From Burkholderia gladioli (GTDB lineage Bacteria > Pseudomonadota > Gammaproteobacteria > Burkholderiales > Burkholderiaceae), in contig NZ_CP009322.1 in assembly GCF_000959725.1 (NCBI RefSeq), positions 1,240,001 to 1,304,000 on the forward strand: a stretch of 64,000 nt of DNA, written 5' to 3'. Shown here piece after piece: positions 1-7,492 of this stretch. How positions within the stretch are numbered: position 1 is the stretch's first letter; every line of letters starts with the position of its first letter. Both the position numbers and the translations under genes were made by a program. The notes under the pieces are model-generated. The model was not told where the DNA came from and did not search any database. It saw only the letters and a list, made by a program, of their open reading frames with translations.

Positions 1-178
1 GCGCGGCCGTCGCGGCCCGTCGATCGAGGCCGGGCGATGCGGGTCAATGCAGCCTGAGCCGCCCGAGCGGCCGGCATGGCGGACGAGCCCCGTCAGGCCG
101 CCGCTGCGGGCCCGCCGTCGTCGGCAAGGCGCCGGCGCTGCGGCGGGCTCGCCGCGCGGGTCCGCCGGGGCTCGGTTT

Positions 179-901
179 TCAGGACGCCGATTCGGGTTTC
201 GCGCCGATCGTGAACTCGAACGAGGCCACGCCGTCGACACCGCCCGCGACGCGGTCGCCCGGTTGCAGCGCGCCCACGCCGGCCGGCGTGCCGGTGAAGA
301 TCAGGTCGCCCGCCTGCAGCTCGATGGCCTGCGACACGTAGGCGACGATATCGGGCACGGGCCAGATCATGTCGGCCAGGTCGCCTTGCTGGCGCGCTTC
401 GCCGTTGACGGTCAGCCAGATCCGGCCGTTTTGCGGATGGCCGAGCTTGGCGGCCGGATGTAGCGGCGTGACCGGGCCCGAGGCGTCGAAACCCTTGGCC
501 CAGTCCCAGGGGCGGCCCAGCTTCTTGGCCTCGGCCTGCAGGTCGCGACGCGTCAGGTCGACGCCCACGCCGTAGCCCCACACGTGGTCGAGCGCGTCGG
601 CCGCCGCGATCCGGCTGCCGCCCCGGCCGATCGCGATCACCAGTTCGATCTCGTGGTGCAGCTCGGAGGTCAGCGTCGGGTAGGGGATCGTGCCTTCGGC
701 GGGTACCACCGCGTCGGCAGGCTTGCCGAAGAAGAACGGCGGCTCGCGGCTCGGATCGGCGCCCATTTCACGGGCATGTTCCGCGTAGTTGCGGCCGACG
801 CAGAACACGCGGCGCAGCGGGAAGCGGGCGGACGAATCGGCGACCGCGACGGAAACGGGGGCCGGCGGCGTGACGACGTAGTCGGCGGAATGGGCGCTCA
901 T
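179..901 (-). CDS. Fumarylacetoacetate hydrolase family protein
   Basis: A 240-residue protein of the FAA hydrolase fold (fumarylpyruvate hydrolase / 2-hydroxyhepta-2,4-diene-1,7-dioate isomerase type). These are cytosolic Mg/Mn enzymes that cleave C-C bonds of acylpyruvates in aromatic degradation. Visible family signatures are CVGRNYAEHAREMG near residue 30, the metal-binding HHEIELVIAIG near residue 80, KGFDASGP in the middle and IFTGTPAGVG towards the C-terminus. The frame is open further upstream, but the start at MSAHSADY gives the usual length of this family. An AraC-family gene lies upstream on the same strand with a 148-base gap, so it may be its regulator. The exact substrate cannot be read from the sequence. 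Confidence 0.9.
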   Translation of the reverse strand: MSAHSADYVVTPPAPVSVAVADSSARFPLRRVFCVGRNYAEHAREMGADPSREPPFFFGKPADAVVPAEGTIPYPTLTSELHHEIELVIAIGRGGSRIAAADALDHVWGYGVGVDLTRRDLQAEAKKLGRPWDWAKGFDASGPVTPLHPAAKLGHPQNGRIWLTVNGEARQQGDLADMIWPVPDIVAYVSQAIELQAGDLIFTGTPAGVGALQPGDRVAGGVDGVASFEFTIGAKPESAS

Positions 902-1049
902 GGCGTAACTCCTGGCTTGGACGGTTGGCGGGGGCCGCGGCTCGCGGCACGATGCAACGATAACAAGCCGCCGGCGGGCGCGATGCGACGAAGCTGTCGA
1001 GATTCTGGACAAATCTACGTTTCGCGCGGCCGGCGCGCCGGCCGCGGGT

Positions 1050-2150
1050 TCAGGCGCCGCCGGGGGCGTCGGATGTGTTTTCGGCCTTGGTTTCGGCGCC
1101 GCCGGCGCGAGAGTCGCCGGCAGGGGTGTTGTCATCGATACCGGCCGCTGCGGCGCCGGTTTCGGCATCGACTTCGGTTTCGCGCTCCGAATCGGCCTCG
1201 GCACCGGCCTCGGCAGCCGCCAATCCCGCCGCGCGCGCCTCGGCATCCTCGCCGTTGGCTTCGCGATAGTCCTTCGGCGACATCCCCACGCAGGCACGGA
1301 AGCGCCGCGAGAAATACCCCTCGTCGCGAAACCCGACGTCGTGCGCGATATCGGCGATGCGCCGCGTGGTGTGCGCGAGCAGCGACTGCGCGAGCGCGAT
1401 GCGCCGCTCGGTCACCAACTCGGTGAAGGTGCTGCCGGTTTCCTTGCGGATCAGGTGGGCCAGGTAGTTCGGCGACAGGAAGGCGGCCTCGGCGGTGCCG
1501 GTCAGCGTCAGCTCGCCGCTGGTCAGGTTGGCGCGGATGTGGCGCATCACGCGGGCCAGCGCGTCGCGCCGGCCAGCCTTCTGGGCGCCGTGGCTCTGCG
1601 CCAGCTTGCCGAGCGCGCCCGCGTACTGGGTGCTGACCAGGCCGATCAGCTGCAGCAGGTAGCCGCGCAGCAGGGTCACCGAGCCGAAGCTGCGTTCCCG
1701 GTTCACGTCGAGCATGCGCTGCGCGAGCCGGCGCGCGTCCTCGAAGGCGTCGCCGGTCAGGATGTAGTCGAGCCGCTCCTGGAAGCGGAACGGCGCGAGT
1801 TCCGGCACGCGCTGCACCGGCACGTCGTCGAGGTCGAGCGGATCGACGTCGAGATCGCTGCGCAGGAACTGCTGCGAGAAGTTGATGACGATGAAGTGCG
1901 CGCCCGGCGGATGCGGGATCAGGTGCTCGCGAAACGGCAGGATGAAGGCCAGCGCGCCGCGCGGGAAGGGGCGCGTGACGCCGCCGATGCGTTGCTGCGT
2001 GTCGCCGCCGAGGTTGAACTGGATCTGGAAATAGGCGTGGCGATGCGGCTCGGTGATCGGCTGCCGGGTGGTCTGGTCCCGGATGTAGAAGTCGAGGCGG
2101 TCGCTGCGCTCGGGCATGGCATAGGTGCGCGGCTGCGAATTGGCTGGCAT
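1050..2150 (-). CDS. AraC family transcriptional regulator with long acidic tail
   Basis: A 366-residue regulator. An N-terminal cupin-like sensing domain (HRHAYFQIQFNLGG near residue 37) is followed by the double helix-turn-helix AraC domain (about 200-297), including IADIAHDVGFRDEGYFSRRFR and the closing GMSPKDYR. The protein should end soon after residue 298, but here it continues for about 68 residues rich in Ala, Glu, Gly and Asp, with no recognised domain. That tail is unusual for the family and may be a lineage-specific disordered extension. Its DNA target is unknown. The downstream fumarylacetoacetate hydrolase-family gene is the obvious candidate. An internal Met at residue 12 (MPERSD) is an alternative start. 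Confidence 0.88.
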   Translation of the reverse strand: MPANSQPRTYAMPERSDRLDFYIRDQTTRQPITEPHRHAYFQIQFNLGGDTQQRIGGVTRPFPRGALAFILPFREHLIPHPPGAHFIVINFSQQFLRSDLDVDPLDLDDVPVQRVPELAPFRFQERLDYILTGDAFEDARRLAQRMLDVNRERSFGSVTLLRGYLLQLIGLVSTQYAGALGKLAQSHGAQKAGRRDALARVMRHIRANLTSGELTLTGTAEAAFLSPNYLAHLIRKETGSTFTELVTERRIALAQSLLAHTTRRIADIAHDVGFRDEGYFSRRFRACVGMSPKDYREANGEDAEARAAGLAAAEAGAEADSERETEVDAETGAAAAGIDDNTPAGDSRAGGAETKAENTSDAPGGA

Positions 2151-2342
2151 GGCGGATGATGCTGGGTGGTGCGGTTCGAGCCGCGATGGTACAGCGGTTG
2201 GGCGCCGCGCGTGACACTTCCGTTACGCGCGGCGGCCATGCCGGGCCGAACCGCGCCGGGCGGGAGCGGTTCCCGCCGACGTTCGGCCGGTGTTCCGGGC
2301 GGCGTCGCGGCCCGCTTTCCAGGCCACGCTCCGGGCCACGTT

Positions 2343-2945
2343 TCAGGCCGGCGCCGCCGCTGCTCGACGCGGGCGCACCAGCATCGCCACCAGCGTGCGC
2401 GCATTGTCATGCAGGCGCCGCGGCTCCTGGTAGACGCGCTCGATCACGACGATGCCGCGCGTGAAGGTGATGATCAGCGCCGCCGCTTCCTTCGCGGGCA
2501 CGCTCGGCTCCAGCTCCGGGTCGGGCTGCGCCAGGCGCGCCGCCAGCACCGCCTCGAAACGGTCCAGCATGGCCGCCAGCGCCTGCCGGATCGGCTCGTC
2601 GATGCGATCGCCGGCCACCGCGGTCTTGGTCGACAGGCAGCCGCGGGTGGGCGTGCCGGTGGTCATCGAGGCGATCACGTAGGCGAAGAAGGCCTCGAGC
2701 GCCTGGTCGAGGCGCGGCGCCTCGAGCGTGCGTCGCGCGCCTTCCAGGAAGCGTGCCGCATAGACCTCGAACACGCGCAGGAACAGCGTTTCCTTGTCCT
2801 GGTAGGCGTTGTAGAGCGAGCCCCGCTGCACGCCGGTGGCGGCCGCCAACTCCTGCATCGAGGTATCCGCATAGCCCTTCTTCCAGAACAGGGCGAGCGC
2901 CTTGTCGAGCATCTCGCCCTCGTCGAACTGTCTTACGCCGGCCAT
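2343..2945 (-). CDS. TetR/AcrR family transcriptional repressor
   Basis: A 200-residue TetR-type repressor. The N-terminal helix-turn-helix (FWKKGYADTSMQELAAATGV, then QRGSLYNAYQDKETLF) is textbook. The C-terminal half resembles the TetR C-terminal domain with TGTPTRGCLSTKTAVA, as in YxaF/LmrA or AefR-like repressors. The frame is open 50 codons further upstream, but that stretch runs through the operator array, so the start at MAGVRQFDEGEM is preferred. It is divergent from an MFS exporter and separated from it by three tandem operator-like units, so it probably represses itself and the exporter. The inducer is unknown. Confidence 0.9.
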   Translation of the reverse strand: MAGVRQFDEGEMLDKALALFWKKGYADTSMQELAAATGVQRGSLYNAYQDKETLFLRVFEVYAARFLEGARRTLEAPRLDQALEAFFAYVIASMTTGTPTRGCLSTKTAVAGDRIDEPIRQALAAMLDRFEAVLAARLAQPDPELEPSVPAKEAAALIITFTRGIVVIERVYQEPRRLHDNARTLVAMLVRPRRAAAAPA

Positions 2946-3000
2946 GGTGGTCCTCCCGATTCCTGCTTGAAACGACTGTCGGGCGCCATTAAACAAATCT

Positions 3001-3052
3001 TTGACGGCACTGTCAAGTTTGACTAGAGTGTCGAACTTGACATCGATGTCAA
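3001..3052. promoter_or_regulatory. Three tandem 18-bp operator units, TTGAC-N6-GTCAA
   Basis: Three dyads follow each other with an exact 18-bp period: TTGACGGCACTGTCAA at 3001-3016, TTGACTAGAGTGTCGA at 3019-3034 and the perfect palindrome TTGACATCGATGTCAA at 3037-3052. They lie between the divergent TetR and MFS genes. Such spacing places each dimer on a regularly rotated face of the helix. This looks like a TetR-type operator array, assigned by position to the adjacent repressor. Confidence 0.75.
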
Positions 3053-3139
3053 AGATAAGCCGGCATCCATGCTTTCCCTGGTTGTTTTCCGTCATGCGCG
3101 GGCGCGAAGCTCGCGCGGCGTCACAGGAGTCCTTGCCTC

Positions 3140-4399
3140 ATGTCCACCCCATCCTTGGCCGGCGCCCAGGCCGCGCCCGGTGCCGCCGCCATCTGGCGAG
3201 CCATCTTCGCGGGTTTGTGCGCGAGCCTGGTCGGCATCGGCCTGGCGCGTTTCGCCTATACGCCGCTGCTGCCGTCGCTGATCGAGGCGCATTGGTTCGC
3301 CGCCACCGACGTGGTGTTCCTCGGCGCCGCCAATCTCGCCGGCTACCTGCTCGGCGCGCTGGCCGGGCGGCCGCTGGCGCGGCGCTTCTCGAACCGCGCG
3401 GTGCTGCGCGCGATGATGCTGCTGGTCACGCTGGCCTTCGCCGCCTGCGCGTTCCCGGTTTCCGAAGCCTGGTTCTTCGTCTGGCGGCTCGCCTCGGGCA
3501 TCGCGGGCGGCGCGATCATGGTGCTGGTGGCGGCCACCGTGCTGCCGCACGTGCCGGCCGCGCGCAAGGGCACCGCGAGCGGGGCGGTGTTCCTCGGGCT
3601 GGGGCTCGGCATCGCCGGCTCGGGCACGCTGGTGCCGCTGCTGCTCGGCTTCGGGCTGCGCGACACCTGGCTCGGCCTGGCGCTGTTCTCGGCGCTGCTC
3701 AGCGCGGCGAGCTGGTTCTGCTGGCCGGGCTCGGGCGTGGCCGCGACGGCTGCGGGTGCTGCCGGCGGCGATGCCGGTGCGCAGGCCGCGCTGCCGCCGC
3801 TGCCGGCGGACACGCCGCGCACCGTGCTGCTGCTCTATGTCGAATACGGGCTGATGGCATTCGGACTGGTGCCGGCGATGGTGTTCCTGGTGGATTTCGT
3901 GGCGCGCGGGCTGGGCGCGGGCGCCCATCTCGGCGCGCTGTTCTGGATCCTGTACGGGATGGGCGCGATCGCCGGGCCGCCGCTGTATGGTTTTCTCGCC
4001 GACCGGTTCGGGCCCACGCGCTCGATGCGCGCGGTGATGCTGGTGCAGGCGCTGGTGGTCGCGGGGCTCGCGCTGTCGACCAAGCTGGTGGCGGTGGGCC
4101 TGCTGACGATCGTGATCGGCAGCTTCCCGCCCGGCATCGTGCCGCTGATGCTGGCCCGCGTGCACCAGACGCTGCCCGAGCGGCATGCGCGGCAACATGC
4201 GATGTGGAGCCGGGCGACCACCGTGTTCGCGGCCTCGCAGGCGCTTTGCGGTTATGCCTATTCGGCGATCTTCGGCCTGAGCGGCGGCCGGCACGCGTTG
4301 CTGTTCGCGATCGGCGCGGCGGCGCTGGCGATCGGGTTCCTGGTCGATTGCGCGATCCGCCGCGCGCCCGCCGGGCCGCAAGTCGAGACGGTGCGTTGA
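3140..4399 (+). CDS. MFS transporter, YbfB/YjiJ family
   Basis: A 419-residue inner-membrane protein with about 12 hydrophobic segments. The start of the mature domain (ASLVGIGLARFAYTPLLPSL) is the hallmark of the YbfB/YjiJ branch of the major facilitator superfamily, whose substrates are mostly unknown. The FLADRFGPTRSMR loop in the second half is the usual MFS loop signature. AGGAG at 3125-3129 precedes the ATG by 10 bases. It is divergent from a TetR repressor with operator units in between, so it is probably a substrate-inducible exporter. Substrate cannot be assigned. Confidence 0.88.
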   Translation: MSTPSLAGAQAAPGAAAIWRAIFAGLCASLVGIGLARFAYTPLLPSLIEAHWFAATDVVFLGAANLAGYLLGALAGRPLARRFSNRAVLRAMMLLVTLAFAACAFPVSEAWFFVWRLASGIAGGAIMVLVAATVLPHVPAARKGTASGAVFLGLGLGIAGSGTLVPLLLGFGLRDTWLGLALFSALLSAASWFCWPGSGVAATAAGAAGGDAGAQAALPPLPADTPRTVLLLYVEYGLMAFGLVPAMVFLVDFVARGLGAGAHLGALFWILYGMGAIAGPPLYGFLADRFGPTRSMRAVMLVQALVVAGLALSTKLVAVGLLTIVIGSFPPGIVPLMLARVHQTLPERHARQHAMWSRATTVFAASQALCGYAYSAIFGLSGGRHALLFAIGAAALAIGFLVDCAIRRAPAGPQVETVR

Positions 4400-4506
4400 G
4401 CCAGGCCGCCTCGCGCGCCGCGAGGTGATCGTCATGGTGGCGCGGCTTGCCGTCGATAGCGCGAGATGGCGGCGGCGCCGCGAAGAGGGGTGGATTTTCG
4501 AGCCGG

Positions 4507-4537
4507 ATCGCCACGCGCGATGCCGCGTGGCGATTCT
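4507..4537 (+). terminator. Probable terminator after the MFS gene
   Basis: A perfect 11-bp stem (4507-4517 with 4524-4534) and 6-base loop, followed by TCTT on the plus strand. It lies about 110 bases after the MFS stop. The weak T-run makes termination likely but not certain. Confidence 0.5.
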
Positions 4538-4562
4538 TCAGTGGTGACTCGATACCCCGGCT

Positions 4563-4597
4563 GCAAGACGGCGGCGCAAGCCGCGCCGCCGTCTTGC
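4563..4597 (-). terminator. Strong hairpin just after the efflux operon
   Basis: A perfect 15-bp stem (4563-4577 with 4583-4597) with a 5-base loop, 8 bases beyond the stop of the outer membrane factor gene. There is no T-run, so it may act as an mRNA 3' end or Rho-linked block rather than a classical intrinsic terminator. Confidence 0.55.
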
Positions 4598-4604
4598 CTC
4601 GGAA

Positions 4605-6155
4605 TCAGCGCGCGGCAGCCGAGGCCGGCACCGGCGCCGCGGCGGGCACCGACGTGCCGCTCGCGCCACTTGCGCTGCTCGCGCCGCCTTCGGCGCCCGC
4701 GACCGTCTCGCCATCCCAGCCGCCGCCCAGCGCCAGGAACAGGCGCACCTGATCCGCCGCCACCTGGCCCTCGGCCGCGGCCACCTGCGCATGCACGCTG
4801 GTCAGGGTGCGCGTGGCATCCAGGTCCGAAATGAAGGACTCGCGCCCCGCCGCATAGAGGCGATGCGTTTCGTCGGCCGAGTCGCGCGCCGATTGATACG
4901 CGGTGCGCAGCGCGTCGGCGCGCTGCGTATCGGCGGCGTAGGTGGCCAGGCTGCTCTGGGTCTCGCGCAGCGCGTTCAGCACCACGCCGTCGAACTGGGC
5001 CAGCGCGCCGCCGGTGGCGGCCTCGGCCTCGCGCACGCGGGCCCGCTGGCCGTTGGCGGGAAAGGTCCAGCTGATCAGCGGGCCGAACGACCAGCGGTTG
5101 GTGGTCGGCGAGAACAGGTCGCCGAAGATCCCGGTGGTGCCCACCGAGGCGCCGAAGCTGACGCTCGGATACATGTCGCCGATCGCCACGCCCACACGCG
5201 CCGTCGAGGCGGCCAGCTTGCGCTCGGCCTCGCGCACGTCGGGGCGCCGCCGCAGCAGCGCGGTGCCGTCGCCGACCGGGATCGGCTGGTTCAGCCGGGG
5301 CAGCCGCTGGCAGGCCAGGGCGGCGGGCGGCAGTTCGGCCGGCGCACGCGCGAGCAGGGCCGCGAGCTGGTATTGCGCGACCTTGCGGCGGCCCTCGAAG
5401 CGCGGGATGTCGGCCGCCAGCGTGCGCACCTGGGTGGTGCCGGTGGTCACGTCGGTCTGGCTGCCGCGGCCCGCGTCGCGCAGCCTGCGCGACAGCGACA
5501 CGCGCTGCTGCTGCAGCGCCAGCGACTGCTTCGCGATTTCGAGTTCCTCGGCCGCCGAGCAGGATTCGACATAGGCGCGCACCACGTCGGCCACCACCGT
5601 GATACGGGCCAGGTCGCCGGCGGCCTTGACCGCGTCGGTATCGGCCCGCGCCGCCTCGACGCCGCGCTTGAGCTTGCCGAACAGGTCGAACTCGTAGGAC
5701 ACGTTGATATTGAAGGCGCCTTCGTTCACCACCGGCAGCTTCTCGGTCAGCAGGTATTGCTCGGCCGATTCCTGGGCGCGCTGCGCGCCACCCGCGAAAC
5801 CGCCGGAGAAGCCGCCCTGGGCGTTGGCCACGTCGAGCGCGGCGCGCGAGCGGGCCAGGTTGGCGGCCGCCACGCGCAGGTCGGTGTTGGACTGCAGGGC
5901 CAACTGCACCAGGCCGTCGAGCACCGGGTCGTCGTAGAGCCGCCACCAGTTGGCCGGCACCGCGCCGTGAGAGACCAGCGAGCTGCCGTCGCCGGCGCCG
6001 TCGAGCGGCGCGTTCGCCAGCGGCGCGTTGACCAGGGCCTGTTTCGGCAAGCGGTAGTTCGGGCCGACCGTGCTGCAGGCACCCAGCGCCACCGCCAACG
6101 CGGCGGCGGCCAGCGGCGCGAGCGCGGCGCGCCGGCGCGATCGCGGGCCGCTCAT
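4605..6155 (-). CDS. Efflux outer membrane lipoprotein, NodT/OprM family
   Basis: A 516-residue outer membrane factor of the TolC/NodT superfamily, the exit duct of a tripartite pump. The lipoprotein signal ends in LAVALGACS, so Cys is lipidated. It is followed by TVGPNYRLP, the usual OprM/NodT N-terminus, and two outer-membrane-efflux repeats, each a helical hairpin plus beta strands (VSYEFDLFGKLKRGVEAAR; RRRPDVREAERKLAAS). The start at MSGPRSRR overlaps the stop of the adaptor gene by four bases (TCAT at 6152-6155), indicating translational coupling. The C-terminus is rich in Ala, Ser and Gly. It works with the FUSC and HlyD proteins upstream. Confidence 0.92.
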   Translation of the reverse strand: MSGPRSRRRAALAPLAAAALAVALGACSTVGPNYRLPKQALVNAPLANAPLDGAGDGSSLVSHGAVPANWWRLYDDPVLDGLVQLALQSNTDLRVAAANLARSRAALDVANAQGGFSGGFAGGAQRAQESAEQYLLTEKLPVVNEGAFNINVSYEFDLFGKLKRGVEAARADTDAVKAAGDLARITVVADVVRAYVESCSAAEELEIAKQSLALQQQRVSLSRRLRDAGRGSQTDVTTGTTQVRTLAADIPRFEGRRKVAQYQLAALLARAPAELPPAALACQRLPRLNQPIPVGDGTALLRRRPDVREAERKLAASTARVGVAIGDMYPSVSFGASVGTTGIFGDLFSPTTNRWSFGPLISWTFPANGQRARVREAEAATGGALAQFDGVVLNALRETQSSLATYAADTQRADALRTAYQSARDSADETHRLYAAGRESFISDLDATRTLTSVHAQVAAAEGQVAADQVRLFLALGGGWDGETVAGAEGGASSASGASGTSVPAAAPVPASAAAR

Positions 6156-7225
6156 CGCGAGGCCCCGCTGGCGGGAGCCGCCGTCGCCTCGGCCGGCGAA
6201 AGGGTGTTGATGGCGGCGCCGGAGCTGGGCGCGCCAGGGGCGCCGCTGGCCGTCGCGCCTGAAGCCGCAGCCGGGGTCGAAGTTGGGGGCGAAGTTGGCG
6301 CGGCGCCGCCGGCCGGCTGCGCCGCGCCTTGCGCCTTGCGCTGGTCGCGCGCATCGGGCGCGCGTATCGCCACCGTGGCGGTGCGGCCCGCGATCATGCG
6401 GAAATCGTCGGGCACCTCGTCGAGCGCGACGCGCACCGGAATCCGCTGCGCCAGCCGCACCCAGCTGAAGGCCGGGTTGACGTTGGGCAGCAGGTTCGCG
6501 CTCTGGGTGCGGTCGCGATCCTCGATCGCCGCCACGATGCTCTGCACATGGCCGCGCAGCGGCCGCGGCTCGCCCATCACGCTGATGTCCACCGCCTGGC
6601 CGATATGGATGCCGTGCAGCTTGGTCTCCTCGAAATAGCCGTCGACACGGAACGAATGCTGGTCGACCACCGACAGCACCGCGCGGCCGGCCGGCACGTA
6701 TTCGCCCACGCGCGGCGCGCGGTCGTTCAGGTAGCCGTCCACCGGGCTGACGATGGTGGTGCGCTGCAGGTTCAGCCTGGCGGTATCGACATTGACCTGC
6801 GCGTCGGCCAGCGCGGCCTGGCCCTGGTCGACGCGGGTGCGGCTTTCCTCGAGCTGCTCGCTGGCCACCAGGTTGCCGAGCTTGAGATTGCGCGCGTATT
6901 CGCGCCGCGCCTGGGCCAGCGTCGCCGCGCGCTGCTCGAGCGTCGCCTGGGCCAGGCGCAGCGCGAGCGTGTAGCGCGCCCGGTCGATCACGAACAGCAC
7001 CTGGCCCTGCGAGACGGCCTGGTTGTCGACCACCCGCACCTCGGTGATCAGCCCCGACACGTCGGGCGCGACCTGGATCACGTCGGCGCGCACGTGGCCG
7101 TCGCGGGTCCAGGGCGAGAACATGTAGTAGTTGATGATGCGCCACAGCACGAGGCCGGCGACGACCACCACGATCAGGGTCAGCAGGATCTGCCCCGCCG
7201 AAAACCAGGTTCTTTTCGCGTTCAC
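6152..7225 (-). CDS. HlyD/AaeA family periplasmic adaptor
   Basis: A 357-residue membrane-fusion protein. It has one N-terminal membrane anchor (ILLTLIVVVVAGLVLWRII), then a lipoyl/barrel-sandwich hybrid (VRADVIQVAPDVSGLITEV), an alpha-hairpin (about 80-170) and the matching second lipoyl half (TIVSPVDGYLNDRAPRVGEYV). It resembles AaeA and EmrA-like adaptors that pair with FUSC-type inner membrane proteins. The last 80 residues are a low-complexity Ala/Pro/Ser tail not typical of AaeA. It sits between DUF1656 and the outer membrane factor in one operon. Confidence 0.92.
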   Translation of the reverse strand: MNAKRTWFSAGQILLTLIVVVVAGLVLWRIINYYMFSPWTRDGHVRADVIQVAPDVSGLITEVRVVDNQAVSQGQVLFVIDRARYTLALRLAQATLEQRAATLAQARREYARNLKLGNLVASEQLEESRTRVDQGQAALADAQVNVDTARLNLQRTTIVSPVDGYLNDRAPRVGEYVPAGRAVLSVVDQHSFRVDGYFEETKLHGIHIGQAVDISVMGEPRPLRGHVQSIVAAIEDRDRTQSANLLPNVNPAFSWVRLAQRIPVRVALDEVPDDFRMIAGRTATVAIRAPDARDQRKAQGAAQPAGGAAPTSPPTSTPAAASGATASGAPGAPSSGAAINTLSPAEATAAPASGASR

Positions 7226-7246
7226 GTTATTGGGTTCCTGGTGTTG

Positions 7247-7459
7247 TCAGGTAGCCACGAAATGATGGGAGGCGATCACGACGCCGGCCAGCACGAACAC
7301 GTAGATGCCGAGGTCGAAGATCGAGCGATGCCAGACGAAGCGGTAGATGCCGGTGCGCGTGAGCAGCGCGCGCACCGCGATGTTGATCAGGTAGGCGATC
7401 AGCATCAGCACCAGCGGTGCCGGCACGAACACGCCGAAGATGTCGAATTCGCCGATCAT
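7247..7459 (-). CDS. DUF1656 (AaeX-like) small membrane protein
   Basis: A 70-residue inner-membrane protein with two hydrophobic segments (about 9-33 and 45-66). Sequence MIGEFDIFGVFVPAPLVLML is characteristic of DUF1656/AaeX, found almost only between an AaeB-type FUSC gene and its HlyD adaptor. Exact role is unknown; it probably assists pump assembly. Gaps to both neighbours are short (21 and 33 bases). Confidence 0.92.
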   Translation of the reverse strand: MIGEFDIFGVFVPAPLVLMLIAYLINIAVRALLTRTGIYRFVWHRSIFDLGIYVFVLAGVVIASHHFVAT

Positions 7460-7492
7460 GGTCGCGAGGAAATGGGCATGGTGTCGTCGGGA

